From NCBI GenBank assembly GCA_026225945.1, contig JAMJFZ010000289.1, forward strand, positions 4,895,001 to 4,959,000: a DNA stretch of 64,000 nucleotides, given 5' to 3'. The stretch is from Cricetomys ansorgei (Eukaryota > Chordata > Mammalia > Rodentia > Nesomyidae). Position 1 is the stretch's first letter. Every line of letters begins with the position of its first letter. The notes below the pieces were generated by a model that was not told where the DNA came from, ran no database searches, and was given only the letters and a program-made list of their open reading frames with translations. Made by a program: the position numbers and the translations under genes. Shown piece by piece: positions 1 to 12,065 of the stretch.

Positions 1-535
1 GCATGTGCCTGCTCTGTTGGCTTTATATTTCAGTGCTATTCAATAGAACAAAAGATCTCCTGAGAATGCTGCAAAGAAAATTAAAATAAAAAAAGAAACG
101 GCTTCAGTAAATCACATAATTAGCTATTTCTTGCTGGATCAATATTGCCCTTTTTCAAACTGAGGGATTGGGCTACAGTTAGTAATGGATTTACCCATTT
201 ACCTAGACAATCCCCCTTTAAGCATCAAAGTTTGTCATTTACCTCCTTTGGCACACAATGTTCACTAGATTTTAAAACTGTTTCTTAACTTTGAAAGGAA
301 ATGGTCCATCATTAGTGACTAAGACTATATAAATTGGAACTGATCTGTCTCAGACATGCTACATCTATGTTTGAGTCTGAGAATTTTTCTTCTTTCTAAT
401 GCTAGATTTCAGGACATTTGACTCTATTTTGATTTTGAAACTCTCAGAATCTCAGACAACACATTACCACTCATGTATTGCTTCTTTATTTCAGTCAAAC
501 ATTCTATTTTAGGTCACTTTGAGCTTTTGTTCATT

Positions 536-549
536 TGTGTGTGTGTGTA

Positions 550-580
<31 letters not shown>

Positions 581-584
581 GTGT
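536..584. repeat. (TG)n microsatellite, interrupted
   Basis: Alternating TG dinucleotides with two single-base interruptions. Confidence 0.95.
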
Positions 585-1094
585 TCCATTAACACTACAT
601 AAAAATCAACTTGCTGCCGTTTTATATCTTTCTTTAAAGTAATGCTGAAGAAATTCCAGACTTATTATCAACTGAAGATAATGACCCAGATATAATTGAG
701 TGTGCTTAGAGAAGTATTCCCAGAAGACTTGTTGCCTATAGTATGCATCTGCTTTATTGTTAGATATAATTTCAAATACAGAGCAAAGTAATGTAAGTTC
801 ACACTGGGATTTATTATCCCTGTCTCTTGGTTCATGTATCTTTCTGTGCAATGTATTAGTCTATGAACTATTTAACCCAGTATCATATAATACCTAATGT
901 AAAAACATATGTATATGTTTATATGTGTTTGCCTTTAAGTTTTTCAGTTCAAGAACATCTGTGGATACCAAAATCTGCAGATGATCCAATGCTTTATGAC
1001 AAATGATAGTATTTCCATATAATCCGTGTACATCTTCTCATACACTGTACAATCCTGTGACGCTTCATTATAGTCCTTAATTCAATGTAAATAT
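585..1094. other. Unassigned AT-rich sequence
   Basis: No repeat family, RNA gene or convincing coding signal. An 81-codon minus-strand frame (606-851) has no recognisable content. Bases 1-535 are similar. Confidence 0.5.
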
Positions 1095-1450
1095 GATGAT
1101 TGGTGTTGGCAGCTTGACAGAATCTAAAACCACCTGAGAGATGGAGCTATGAGCATGCCTCTGGGAGATTATCTGATTGTATTAATCGAGGCAGGAAGAC
1201 CTGTAGGAGGTACCAATTCCATAGTTATCATCTTGGACTATATAAGTAGGAAAGGCAGCTGAACAACAGCATTTATAATTTCCTGCTTCCTGATTATTAA
1301 TGTGATGTGAACAGCTGCTTCAAGCTCCTACTGCCTTAACCCTCTTGCAATGTCATACTCCACCACTCTGAACTATAAGCCAAAATAAATGTTTTCTCTC
1401 TTAAGTTACTTTTGTCAGAGTATCGCAACAACAGGGAAAAAACTGAAACT
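1095..1450 (+). repeat. Rodent interspersed repeat, LTR-like
   Basis: The text closely follows a rodent repeat I recall, from an opening like GTGTTGGCAGCTTGACAGAATC to an end near GCCAAAATAAATG followed by CAACAACAGG. It carries TATATAAG at 1239-1246 and AATAAA at 1384-1389, spaced as in an LTR or another Pol II-driven element. I cannot settle the family: a MaLR-type LTR and a rodent-specific nonautonomous element (URR1 or RMER type) both remain possible. Confidence 0.55.
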
Positions 1451-1999
1451 ACAAAAGTAGTTGTCATCATGAATGGACTAGGAAATAATGACTCATAAGT
1501 GTCTCCATATTCAATATTAAAGCAGAGTTTTATTCATTGAATGCCTTCTATCTATGACTGTGAAGGTTTAATTATGTACAAAACGTTTCATGCACTGTTG
1601 GGTGAGGGGTTGCCTAGGTCTTGGTGTTCTGTACTGTTTGCAGGTGTTGGATTTCTGTGGGAGTTGTTTAATTGCTTATGATCTACACGTGGTATCAGTA
1701 GCGCACCTAACACATTCTGAATCAATAAAACACCTGAGCTCAGACGCTCAGCGTTCCACTGTGAGTATGGCACTGGCATGATGGTGGCTCCCTCTGCTGA
1801 GGTCTGGCAGGGTTTGCAATATGTCTCACTGTCTCTCTTGCTCAGACCACATTGGCTACTACAACAATCTGTGGTTCATTTCCTGCATCTATATTACCTT
1901 AAACTTTTATCCTATTGTTTGTCTAATTCTCATATGTAACAATGAGTACATTTATAACTCTGGCTCTTATTAATAAAATTTCATGAGCAGGGTTGCATA

Positions 2000-2240
2000 A
2001 ATAATCAGAATTTATCATAATTCTGGAGACTAAGAAGACCAAGTTCAAAATGCTGACCTACTTGGTCTTCTAGGTATCCTCTTTTTCTGGCTTTCTGAAC
2101 ACTTCACACACTGGGGAGAAACCGGTTTGGGACTGATAATTTTCTTTCAAAGAATTTCCTTGAATCAAAACCTAATTGCCTCCATAAGGCACTACCTCCA
2201 GGGCTTAATTCATATGCCTTTAGTATGTCACAGACAATCA
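2000..2240 (-). mobile_element. MaLR-type LTR fragment (MLT1/MST-like)
   Basis: On the plus strand the order TTCTGGAGACTAAGAAGACCAAG, then GCTGACCTACTTGGT, then CCTAATTGCCTCCATAAGGC matches the reverse complement of mammalian MaLR LTRs (their familiar form ends TTCTGGAGGCTGGGAAGTCC on this strand). It is heavily diverged and has no coding part. Confidence 0.45.
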
Positions 2241-3114
2241 CTGGATGTCATAAAAACTGAAAAGTTGCAGAGATGTCTGCCCTTTCTTCCAGTAGTTAGT
2301 TATAGTAAAAACAGAGTAACTTAGTCCAAACCAGGCCTCACAGACCACAAGTCTGGAGTTAGACTTTGTAAGTCTACCCTGTTTTACCTCTGATTTTCCT
2401 TAACATCGTATATTCCTGGAGGTCCACTGCCAAGAGCTTAACACATTTTCAAGTTGTCTCCTTCCAAGTGAAATCTCAAGTACAATTAATTCCTTGGTAA
2501 GGAAAAGCTAGCAAGAGCTCTGTTTACTTTCTCAGGTGCTAGTGTGTTTGGCTTCATGTCTTTGGGTCTGATGAATATTTTTGAACTGTAAAGCCATCAG
2601 GAGGAAAACCCTGAGCTTGCTGGGATAGCTTCAACATTCTTCTCTCCTCCTCAGAGTCCTCTTTTTTAACATACTCTAAATGCTACCTTACTAGCTAGTT
2701 GACAGTATAGAAATATTTTGTTGGTTGAAACATCTTCCTGTTCTCACAGCTTCAACATGGTGGCTACTCATCAGAATATTACTGAATATACTAGGAACAC
2801 GAAGGTAGACTTTGTGACTGGCTGACAGTAAGTGTACCTTTTCTCCAAATTATTCATCTTAAAGAGCTAGAATATACCTAAAAATAAGACAAAACAAAAA
2901 TAATAAACCTTTTAGTATCTTAAAATATTTTCTTTTATATATTGTTATTAACAATTTCTACTTATTCTAAACAGGAGACTTGGGTTGGTATAAATGTCTC
3001 ACTCAAGATAGTTGAAATGATTCAACTGAAATTTTGCCTATAACTCACAAATAGTTTTTCATAAAAGTGTGATGGCAGAGAACAAAATATCTAGTTACTC
3101 CATTGGATACTAAA
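2241..3114. other. Unassigned sequence
   Basis: Nothing recognised beyond short T and A runs. Confidence 0.5.
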
Positions 3115-3265
3115 CTGGGAGACCCACTGCAAGCAACTTAGCCTGCTTTCATGATTCAACTTCCTCTTCTGCAGAGTAAAGATAAATTGATCCATCTTGT
3201 TGATTGTGAAGAATGTTAAGTACAATGAAAAAGTGCTCTATGCTTAGTGCAAACCACACACATTC
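3115..3265 (+). mobile_element. MIR SINE
   Basis: The order matches MIR sense: GCAAGCAACTTAGCCTGC, TTCAACTTCCTCTTCTGCAGA, GTTGATTGTGAAGAATGTTAAG and AAGTGCTCTATGCTTAGTGC correspond to the core and 3' part of MIR. It is an ancient, pan-mammalian copy. Confidence 0.6.
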
Positions 3266-4022
3266 TTGGGAAATGTTGATATTTTTCTCAGATGTGTAAC
3301 CATATTCATAGGCTTAAACTCCAGAAATACTGTTTATACTTTCATATTCTGTTATCTTTTCATTTTTTAAATGCTGGTGTCATCTATAAACTTTTCTTTT
3401 TACAACTTTCTCTTAAATCTTGTTCAGACTATTATTTTCCAGGGAACATATCTGAAAACTCTTATGAAGAAGAAATAATACTTGAGTGACTATCTTTTTG
3501 CCAGGGTGGTTAAAATATGGCATAGCTGTTTGCTGGCCAGAGTCAATTCCAATTAGCTGCAGTACTCAAAGACCTTTAAGGAAAGCACAGCTGACTGCAT
3601 TTCACAAATCTTTTCATTTGAGAAGCATCATTTTTACCTTTGGTTAGTTCAGTGTTCACTGAATGCTATAACAAAGCTTATGAAAAAGAACAGTAAATCC
3701 CAAGTGGGTTTTCTGGCTGAGAAGCGTGGGGTGTATTCCTGAGCTCAGATTATCTTTTACCAAGAACAAAGAATGAGAAAACATTTTGCAGCAATTGAAA
3801 TTGGGAGTACCACAGGTGAAGCACACAATGATATTTCAAGCAATTCAAGTTTTATAACTCTCGTTCAGAAATATTTTACAGTTTATCCAGTCTTAGAGAC
3901 TTCTCTGGGTTTACAAAATAAGGGGAAGCCGAAATAGCTTCAAATAATATGTTAAGTGATTTTTTATTATTGTTTTAACATTATTCATAATTTTGGGGTT
4001 TGGTGTGCTTTCTTTGTGTGCT

Positions 4023-4182
4023 TTTGTTGTTTTTTGCTGGGTCTCACTATGTACACTATGTAGCCTTGGCTGGCCTAGAACTCACTATATATGAAAGCAT
4101 GCTGGCCTCTAACACAGAGATCCTTCTTCCTTTGCCTCCTGAGTGCTGGGATCAAAGCAAACACCACCATGCCCCACTCAAT
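4023..4182 (-). mobile_element. B1 SINE (diverged)
   Basis: The reverse complement of B1 is clear: GGGTCTCACTATGTA, CTTGGCTGGCCTAGAACTCA, TTGCCTCCTGAGTGCTGGGA and CACCACCATGCCCCA. A T-rich tail lies on its left, as expected for a minus-strand insertion. Confidence 0.85.
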
Positions 4183-4348
4183 TCTGTCTTTTGTTTGTAT
4201 GTTACATAACACTGAAAAAATATTTTTATCAAGAAATAATATTAAGCATCCCAGAATAGTGGTGGAAACATTGTAAGAACCAGAGAAACAGGGAGTTGTC
4301 TATGAGATTGGGTCTCCCAGAAATGTTTATGAAGTTACACCCAAGAAG

Positions 4349-4386
4349 TCTCAACAACAACAAAAAAAAAACTGAATAAAAAAAAC
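4349..4386. repeat. A-rich low-complexity tract
   Basis: CAACAACAAC followed by two A runs. Confidence 0.8.
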
Positions 4387-4999
4387 CCGAACAAGGATGA
4401 CACCGTTAGACATACTAACATGAAAAAAGGAAAATCTCACAGGCGATCCCCAAACTTATACAAAGAACTACAGTCAACTAAGGAGTGCTCAGAGTACAAG
4501 AGATAGTCTTCCCTGCAGAGAAGCAACTCCCAATTACTTATCTAAAACTAAGTATTTGGCCCTGAGATCGTTTATATTTATAAGTACCAAATTATCTAGG
4601 CCATAAGACAGATTTTCATAGATAAATACAATAAAAAGGGTGTCATTCTTAAAATACTGACAAAGTGAAATGTAATTTAAAAAAGCAGACTGGTAAACCC
4701 TTGAGGTGGTAGAGACATTATACAAAATATACTTCTGAGAAAATAAGTCAGACCAAACATTGAGTATTTTACCAAATTAGATCCCTATGGGAAAGAGTCT
4801 TTTCTATGTGTAAGTCTGTAAGCACACAAGTGAAGTCACAGTTACATTTTATTCATGTGTTGTCAGTACTTAGTGTCATCTTTATTTTCACAATTGTGTC
4901 ATGTGTCATTCTATGCGTACGCCCTGAACACTACTGACTCAATTTCCCAGTATTGAATAATAAGCCTTTTTTATTTCCTGTGATATAAAGAAATGGATA

Positions 5000-5113
5000 T
5001 TGAGGACACATGTACATATATCAGCACACTTAGATGTTTTCTAGCAAGATTGGTCATTGAAGACACTTGTGCATATATCAGCACATGTACGTGTTTTCTA
5101 GTGAGGTTGGTCA
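5000..5113. repeat. 57-bp tandem duplication (two copies)
   Basis: Copy one spans 5000-5056 and copy two 5057-5113, head to tail with no gap or indel. They differ at 10 of 57 positions (about 82% identity). Both share CATATATCAGCACA and end in TTGGTCA. The divergence shows the duplication is old. Confidence 0.9.
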
Positions 5114-5747
5114 ATAAAAGGTATCCAATTTTGTAAGATATTATGCTACATTGTCCAAGTATGAGATAGGTATTAAAAATGTGATGGCATGGAACTCATT
5201 TAGAAGCACTGCTTTAAGAGCCTTGGAAAATGTAGAGGGGTCTGTCATGGTGACAGATTTTTCTATTTTCAACAACAAAGAAATATGCTTTCAATTAAAG
5301 AAGTTATCTAAGAATGATTAGCCCTTACCAGGGATAGAGGTACTAGGGATGGTCGAAAAGTAACCTGTTGCTTGCATTGGATCACTAAGGGTGCTCAGCT
5401 GCTATTTTTGATATTTTATTATCTTTGGTATTCTTAAAAGTTAAAATTACTTTTTAACTATTACATTTAATTTTGAAGTCATCACTTTTGCCTAAGAACA
5501 AGGAAAATTCTCATTACTCTTTTGATGTTACAAATAGATTCAAAGTATGGTTTCCTAATCACAGACTATGTTTACTAAGAGGTCAGATTTACTTACTTGT
5601 AATGAAATTTATTATATTGTCAGCATGTTTCTAAGCAGGGAGTAATGTCCTCTCCTTTACATGGACACTGGAAAATATGCAGATTTTGTTGTGAATCTCA
5701 CAGAATGAAGATGGTTCAATGATGGACAGTTTCCAGTTGAATTTGTT

Positions 5748-5779
5748 AAAAAAAAAAAAAAGAAAAAGAAAAAGAAAAA
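5748..5779. repeat. A-rich tract with (GAAAAA)n
   Basis: An A homopolymer passes into three GAAAAA units. Confidence 0.85.
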
Positions 5780-6153
5780 TGCTTCCTCTTCCCATTACAC
5801 ACTTTTTCCTTAAGTTTGTTACTGACCAGTGTTTAATTGGTTTAAAAACAAAAACCTAAGGTGTCCAGGTTCCATTTTCCTTTCAGTTGTTTTAATGAAA
5901 TTGTTCTTTATTGTATATGACCACAGGTTGTCTCTTTGCTACATGTATTTCTAAGCAATGTACACAAAGGATTTTTTCTTAAATATACTTACCAAGCAGA
6001 GTTACAGGCTTCTTGAAGCTTCAAGTTCATATGCCTGATTTCCACTTCAGAGATAGCTACAATAATACTAGCCTCATTCATCATATAACTCAAAATAATT
6101 GGAAATCATTAAAATAATCTATAGAGTATCAATAATGTATGATCAGACAACTA

Positions 6154-6334
6154 GATCATAAACTATTCTCTTTTCTTTTGAGACAGGGCTTCTCTGTAGT
6201 AACTCTGGCTGTACTGGAACTCACTCTGTAGACCAGGCTGGTCTCGAACTTACAGAGATCTGCCAGCCACTGCCTCCCAAGTGCTTGGGTTAAAGGCTTG
6301 TGACATCAGTGCCTGGCTGATCATAAACTATTCT
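6154..6334. repeat. 16-bp target-site duplication pair around the B1
   Basis: Identical 16-mers at 6154-6169 and 6319-6334 border the B1. No mismatches have accumulated, so the insertion is relatively young. Confidence 0.93.
6170..6318 (-). mobile_element. B1 SINE with intact target-site duplication
   Basis: The reverse complement of B1 runs from a TTTTCTTTTGAGACAGGGCT tail through CACTCTGTAGACCAGGCTGG and CTCGAACTTACAGAGATCTG to CAGTGCCTGGCT. A perfect 16-bp direct repeat, GATCATAAACTATTCT, flanks it at 6154-6169 and 6319-6334. This is the signature of L1-driven target-primed integration. It is the best preserved complete SINE in the window. Confidence 0.95.
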
Positions 6335-6464
6335 AAAACCAAGTATGTCTATTCTATTGTATAGGAATAACACAATTCATTTTGACAGAATTTTAAATTA
6401 TTCAAATATGCCCTTTTAATAATGAGTATTGGTGTTCATACTCAAGTGTTTATCGTGATAGAAG

Positions 6465-6465
<1 letters not shown>

Positions 6466-6509
<44 letters not shown>

Positions 6510-6555
6510 CTCTCTTTTACACACACACACACACACAAACTCACACACTCACATA
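6466..6555. repeat. Compound (AC)n microsatellite
   Basis: Two AC runs (6466-6506 and 6519-6537) are separated by a CTCTCTCTTTT interruption, with degenerate ACTC units after. Confidence 0.95.
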
Positions 6556-7044
6556 TTAGAGAGGAATACGAATGAGAAGAAAGGTAACGTCTGTCTTTAG
6601 AATTCACGCAGACCTGGGCTTGCCATATGTAACAATAAAATCCTTTTCAGAATTTTGACATTTGTTCATATTTGAGATTGTCACAAAACATCCTGCAAAG
6701 ACAAGCCCTACTGTTCAATCCCTTATCTGCAAAGTATTTTTTCCCCTTCCTGTTACTAAAGCAATCTTTCTCATTGACTAAAAGCCCATGACAAATGTCT
6801 CTTCTATCAATTTTAGGGAATGAATCACTTTTCACCTCAGTGCCTTTGCTAGCGTGGTTCAAACATTCCCTTGTTACTACTGATCAGATTACATATCTTA
6901 TTTCACTGTCAGTCTCAAACTGCCTTCCTCTGTATTTCTATACATATCAAATAGGGAAGTGAATAAATTACTCTAATAAATCAGAGTACAGACCCTGAAA
7001 ATCATTGCACCTAGTAGAGTAGGCTATGCACGGTCTTTGAAACT

Positions 7045-7195
7045 CCGTAAGATTCTGTTGCAATTGGTAATCATATCCCTATTTTATAGATGGGGAAACT
7101 GAGACACAAAATAGCTAGACAAGTTTCAAACTTGTTTTGCTTACAATTATAAAACCTAAGTAGTAAGCTATGTCAGTCTAAAGCTAGAACCTCTG
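7045..7195 (-). mobile_element. MIR SINE
   Basis: CCCTATTTTATAGATGGGGAAACTGAG is the hallmark reverse complement of the MIR 3' region. It is followed by degraded equivalents of the GTAAGTGGCAGAGC and GAACCCAGG blocks. Confidence 0.7.
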
Positions 7196-8194
7196 CAGTA
7201 TGATTGTGGTTCATTGAAGATTCACCTTAAAACGGCCCTTGTTCTTTAAATAACTTAATGTTTAGGGGAAACTTTAAATACTACACAACTAGTAAAACCT
7301 GTTTTCTTTGGTGTGTTGTCCATGTTTCTGTTTGTGGGACAGATACATCCTGGGCTGTACAAATCACTCTTTTTGAATCAGGATGACTAAATAGGAAAAT
7401 CTAAGAAGTGTGTCGAATGGTGGAATGAATTTTTGCCCAGAGGTTTTTCCTCCTTCTTGAATATCACAGTGTAAACCACACACTCTGGCTAACTAGAAAG
7501 TATAAACTGGAATTTTATGCTTTGTTGTTGTTGTTGTTGTTGTTAAAGCTGAGTTACGATGTTCTGAGCATATAGCTGTTCCAAATGTTTTCCAGTTTGC
7601 AGCCACTAAATAAGCATGTTTGTAATAAAACACAAAGCTCTGAGGTTTTTACTTGGATTTTTCTGTTCACATGTAAAATTGGGATTGCTTTTTAGCATAA
7701 TAGAAAATTATAGATGTGTGTGGAGTGATTCTGAATCCATCTGAATTTACTTTAGTCCAGACTTTATAGAAGATTAACATTCCATTTAATTTCTATCTGT
7801 GACAGCTTTTCCTAGATGCTTTAAAAATAAGTTTCTGCTGCTTTCATATTAGTTTATATCAGAAGCAATCTCACATGCAGCCATCTTGCTTCACCTCTGT
7901 TGACTAAACTAATAACCCATTCTTTTAAAAACCAAATGATATTCTTTGAAGAGGAGGATTGTCTATGTTTTTGCCTATTGGTTAATTTTACATATTGATT
8001 TTACTTGAAATATAAAGGTTGTAAATAGAAATTCAGGTTAATTCCCCAAAGTGGGGGAGGGGGAAGAATGGGAAAATTCAAGAGCAGCAGAGAAAAAGAA
8101 CATTTGTAACTACTGTGATTGAACTGGCTAAAAATATATTTCTTCCTACAGAATATCAAAGATTAGTGAGAATGTTGGTATAAGACAAGAGCTC
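7196..8194. other. Unassigned sequence
   Basis: Contains the (TTG)n at 7521. The remainder shows no family signature. Confidence 0.5.
7521..7544. repeat. (TTG)n microsatellite
   Basis: Seven TTG/TGT units in a row. Confidence 0.95.
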
Positions 8195-8335
8195 TGTGTC
8201 TAAGTCGAGCAGATTGCAGGCTTTATTCTGCTATGTACCTGGTAACTGACAAAACCTGTTGGGCCAATCAGTGCCTGAGTTTTTATTCTATCAAATGGGA
8301 ATGACAGAATAAAGGACTGTGACCAACCAGGAGAG
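8195..8335 (+). mobile_element. MIR SINE
   Basis: The sense order is present: CTCTGTGTCTAAGTCGAGCAG, TCTGCTATGTACCTGGTAAC, GCCTGAGTTTTTATTCTATC and AAATGGGAATGACA correspond to the MIR head, core and the TGTAAAATGGGGATAA block. Confidence 0.6.
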
Positions 8336-8589
8336 AACACTAGACAGATAGATACAAAAAAGTGGAGAGAGGTTCCCCCAGAAACATCTCAGTGTGCTAA
8401 GATATTAGAGAAGGACAACATGCCAGGTAGCTGAGACAGTAAACTTGATACTAGAGAAGAACTTTGTCTTAAAAGCCAAAGTAGAAAGGAATTCCCTGTC
8501 CTCTGGTCAATGACACTCACTCTGAATTGACCAGACAACCACCTTGTGTATTTATTTTATTTATATCATTATTTTATTTAGTCAAAAAA

Positions 8590-8695
8590 TCCCTTTGAGA
8601 AAAGTAAAAAATCAGGGAGGCCAAGCAATTCATTAGACAGCACAGATGGTAAGTTGGAGACATGGGACTCTAGTCCTGTCCTGATTGCAGCATGA
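8590..8695 (-). mobile_element. Possible MIR fragment
   Basis: CAGCACAGATGGTAAGTTGGAGA and GGGACTCTAGTCCTG resemble the reverse complement of the MIR core, but the GGAAACTGAG block is degraded. Confidence 0.3.
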
Positions 8696-9354
8696 AAATC
8701 TTTACTCCTGGCACCGAAAGTTAAAGATCTCTCTCCCAATGGTGGCAGGATCAATTTTTCATTTCAAATCATCCCAGTTTCAGGCAGGAAAGCTCACCTG
8801 CAGAAGAAGCCTAACTGGAGAAGAGAAGTCCAGTTGGGAAGGGCAGAAAGTCAGCAAAAGCTAGAGAGATTGAAAGAAATCCCAGGACTGCATTCAGACA
8901 TGTTCTTTGCAAGAGTGAATCAAGGCCAGTCCTTATCAGGGAGAGGTGAGGAGGACAGGAGGAAGGAATTCAGTTCTACTTCTGTTTGAACACTCTTCTA
9001 TCTGAATCAGGTTTGTAACTGAATAAGTGTATTACTCAAGGTCTCTGCCAAAGCACTCTGCTTTTCTCCTTTGTTCTTCAGCAGTTTCCTGCTTGGAAAA
9101 GAATCTCTCTTTATACCAATCCTACAAACCATGATAATGAAGTCTACTTGCCCTCTTTAAACAGGTTCCACCATTATTTTTAAATCTTCCAAGACATCTT
9201 CTACAGTCCAATTGCTCAGAGCAGACTTTAAAGAGCATTTGAAGAGCTACTTTTACCTTGTTTTACACTTCAAGTTGATGGGACAAGAATTATGTTCTTT
9301 GAATCCCTCAAAAATCTCTTATATAGTCCTCTTGTACAGTATTATAATGTATGT

Positions 9355-9480
9355 GTGTATAATATATATATATAATATATATACATATAAAGTATATATA
9401 TAAAGTATGTATATATATATATACTTTATAATATATAATTATATATGTTATATTATATATTTATTTCATTGTATATGCAC
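9355..9480. repeat. AT-rich satellite-like tract with inverted repeats
   Basis: The tract is TA-rich and contains AAAGTATATATATA followed by TATATATATATACTTT, able to fold as a hairpin. Confidence 0.85.
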
Positions 9481-9491
9481 ATCATTATATG

Positions 9492-9518
9492 TACACACAC
9501 ACACACACACACACACAT
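9492..9518. repeat. (AC)n microsatellite
   Basis: An uninterrupted AC run. Confidence 0.95.
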
Positions 9519-10954
9519 ATGTATATATAGTTTGTTGTATTTGATTAAAAGCACTCAATTGCCTTTTAAGGAGTAGAATGTATTCCACTACTTTAGCAAA
9601 TATATACTTTGCTTGTAAATCACTCCATCAAAAAAAGGCTTGCTAAATGGTGTCTAAAGTAGCTTTATGACTCATGACCTTAGTTTTTCTGTAGGTCATT
9701 ACAAGGGGGAGGCTTGCAATAGCATTCACTGTTATCTGAATAAAGCTGACTGTACAATGCATAAATTCTTGTAAAAATGAAATAAATGACCAAGAATACC
9801 AGGAAAGCATTGACCCCAGTGTGGAGCTCTTCTACAGCTCAGGCTCTGCCCATGGTGTCAGCCTAGAAATGATCTTAACATTTTTCTGCTTTTGAATTTC
9901 AAATAGTTCTCTCCTCCATGAACACATGAATTGGGGGATTGCTTCTGTTTGTCTCCATTTCTGATAGGTAATCAAGACTGGCAGTGATAGATCTTGAATA
10001 AGTGTTTATTGAAGAAAATATATTTAAAGACAAAATCCTGAGACTTTTCTGCGTTGTTATCCTGATAGGACCCTCTGTTCCATGTGATTGGACAAGATAA
10101 TTCCAAATTTTTTGTGGCACAATGCATCCATGAAGTGATGGCAGTATTTTTTTTAATTAAAGAAAACTAACTCTCACAATGTTGAATAGCTCTGATTATC
10201 ATCATGAGGGTGATTCCACAGACTGAATGCACCAGACAGACTCAATTACCTCCACTCCAGTAAGGCAACCCTTCTTTAAATGTATCTGAAATTCTGAAGC
10301 CAATAATTTTAAGGTTATTGCCACTCATCCTAGTCAGTACCTATTTTGTGATGTAAAGACCCTGATTCTCTATCCCTTCCAATCTTGCTTCTTTCAAAAG
10401 CATTAAATTAACTTTTATGAAGGAAAAGAAAGAACCTGACTGAAGACAGAGAGGTTAATTGATGCTATTGTTTCTGTGACATGGCACTATTCTACAAAGT
10501 GTGGTAATTTCATCAGTTGGAATTCAAAACTTTAGGGAGAAAGAATTATGGCCTTTCAAGCACTCAAAATACCTTTCGAGATGTATGTGAAAAAGATAAT
10601 TGAAGAGTTTGGATTGTCCTTTGAGAGGATGTGGGAAGAGAGTTTGAATCCAATCAGAGATTGTTTTAAATAATAGGAGGTGAATTCTCAATAGAGCTGT
10701 GCAGAAACACATTTCTAAGAGGAGAAATACAGTGTTACAATAGGGGAAAAAAATCTGCTTTCCCTACAAAAGTCGCTTTCTTCTTCAGAAATGTAGATAT
10801 GTGTTCCGAAGTTCAAAATTGCAACAGTATCAGTGGTTAGATTGTTAGATAGGGCAAGCTCAGCAAAATATAATAAAACCCGCCTTTTAGTAGGTGACCA
10901 TCACATATCTAAGAATACATTTACTAATAGAGAAATGTTATCTGATTCATTCCT
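9519..10954. other. Unassigned sequence
   Basis: No element recognised. Short minus-strand frames at 9899-10120 and 10524-10712 look random. Confidence 0.5.
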
Positions 10955-11085
10955 GATAACATTCCTCAGAAACTTTACACACTAGGAAATCAGAGCTTAA
11001 GGAAACCTGATATATAGTTCATGGCCATGATATTAAAAATGACAGAACGAAGATTACAACTAGAGTTCCATTGACAAATAGGAGC
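10955..11085 (-). mobile_element. MIR SINE
   Basis: CTCAGAAACTTTACACACTAGGAAATCAGAGCTTAAGG, followed by ATTAAAAATGACAGAACG and ACAACTAGAGTTC, follows the reverse-complement MIR order of GAAACTGAGGCTCAGAG, TGGCAGAGC and GGATTCGAACCC. Confidence 0.5.
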
Positions 11086-11929
11086 TTTGGTATCCATAGC
11101 TCTTATCTAGGCATTTCACATCTGGAATGATTTCTACTTTGGGTTTACAGACAGAAATGAATAAACTTTTAACCACTAAAAAGTTGATGGCAGAGGCCAT
11201 CATAACATTTCACTTACTTTTATTTGGACAAATAATTTCTTTAAGTGAATAACCAATCAAATAAAGAAATGGTATTCTCAAGTAGATGCTCAAAATGATG
11301 TTCCCATCTCAACGGGCCACAGCAATTAACCCTGAATTGAGAGTCTTTGTCACATTTGGTACACTGTACAGTGTGCTGCTATATTTCACTACTCAAAATA
11401 TGTTCTTAAACAGCCTCTGACCCTTCTTCAAAGTATTTAACGGCATCCCTTCTCTAAGTCACAGTGTCAGAATTTCATCAAAGAGTTATAAAAGTGGCCA
11501 AGATTCTGCTACCCTGTCTGTAGAACAGACTATTGATTTGTTTGTTTATTCTGTCAAATGCTTGAAGCAATTTGGTGAAAGACAGGACTCTTTTGAAGCA
11601 TAGAGAATAAGAAGAGAGAAGTCTATGTGGTCTTCTGAAAGAATGTTTTTAAAAGGAAGAAAGTGGGTGTAAATGAAAATGGCTTTCTTGTAGAAGTTAG
11701 AGTTGGTAGCATGCTGGGGCTAAACACCTTTCTAGTGTGGTCAGAATAACATAATGGCCTTAACAGAGCGGCTTAGGACTCACACAGCTTTTATGGAAAA
11801 TGAGAAATGAAAGAGACTGAAAGATGGTATAACTCTCAAAGGTAGGGCTTCTAGGAGATGAACAGGAGCAAGCCTTCATAATGATACAATTTTGGTACTG
11901 TTTTGTTTAAAAGTTTTTTATGTGTTTAT

Positions 11930-12065
11930 TTGTTTTTTCAAGACGGATTCTCTCACGCTGAACTGAAACTCATTATGTAGATCATGCTGGTCGAAAACTA
12001 AAAGCAATTCCCTCACCTTTGCCTCCTCTGCATTGTGAGGAGGAAGGATCCTCCACACTTAGGAA
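11930..12065 (-). mobile_element. B1 SINE, strongly degraded
   Basis: A T-rich tail leads into TTCAAGACGGATTCTCTCA, GAAACTCATTATGTAGATCA, TGCTGGTCGAAAACTA and TTGCCTCCTCTGCATTG, recognisable as reverse-complement B1 with many changes. Confidence 0.6.

Noticed and set aside
2107..2124. Translation reads HTGEKP, the linker between C2H2 zinc fingers
   Set aside because: No Cys-Cys/His-His spacing lies on either side, the frame stops soon after, and the sequence sits in a MaLR-like LTR. Coincidence.
5985..5996. Good minus-strand donor (TTG|GTAAGTAT)
   Set aside because: No matching acceptor with a pyrimidine tract lies upstream on the minus strand within a plausible exon length.
8804..8945. Exon-like 142-nt segment between CTGCAG and GAGAG|GTGAGG with one open frame
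   Set aside because: The acceptor lacks a pyrimidine tract, the open frame simply continues through both ends, and the encoded stretch is not recognisable.
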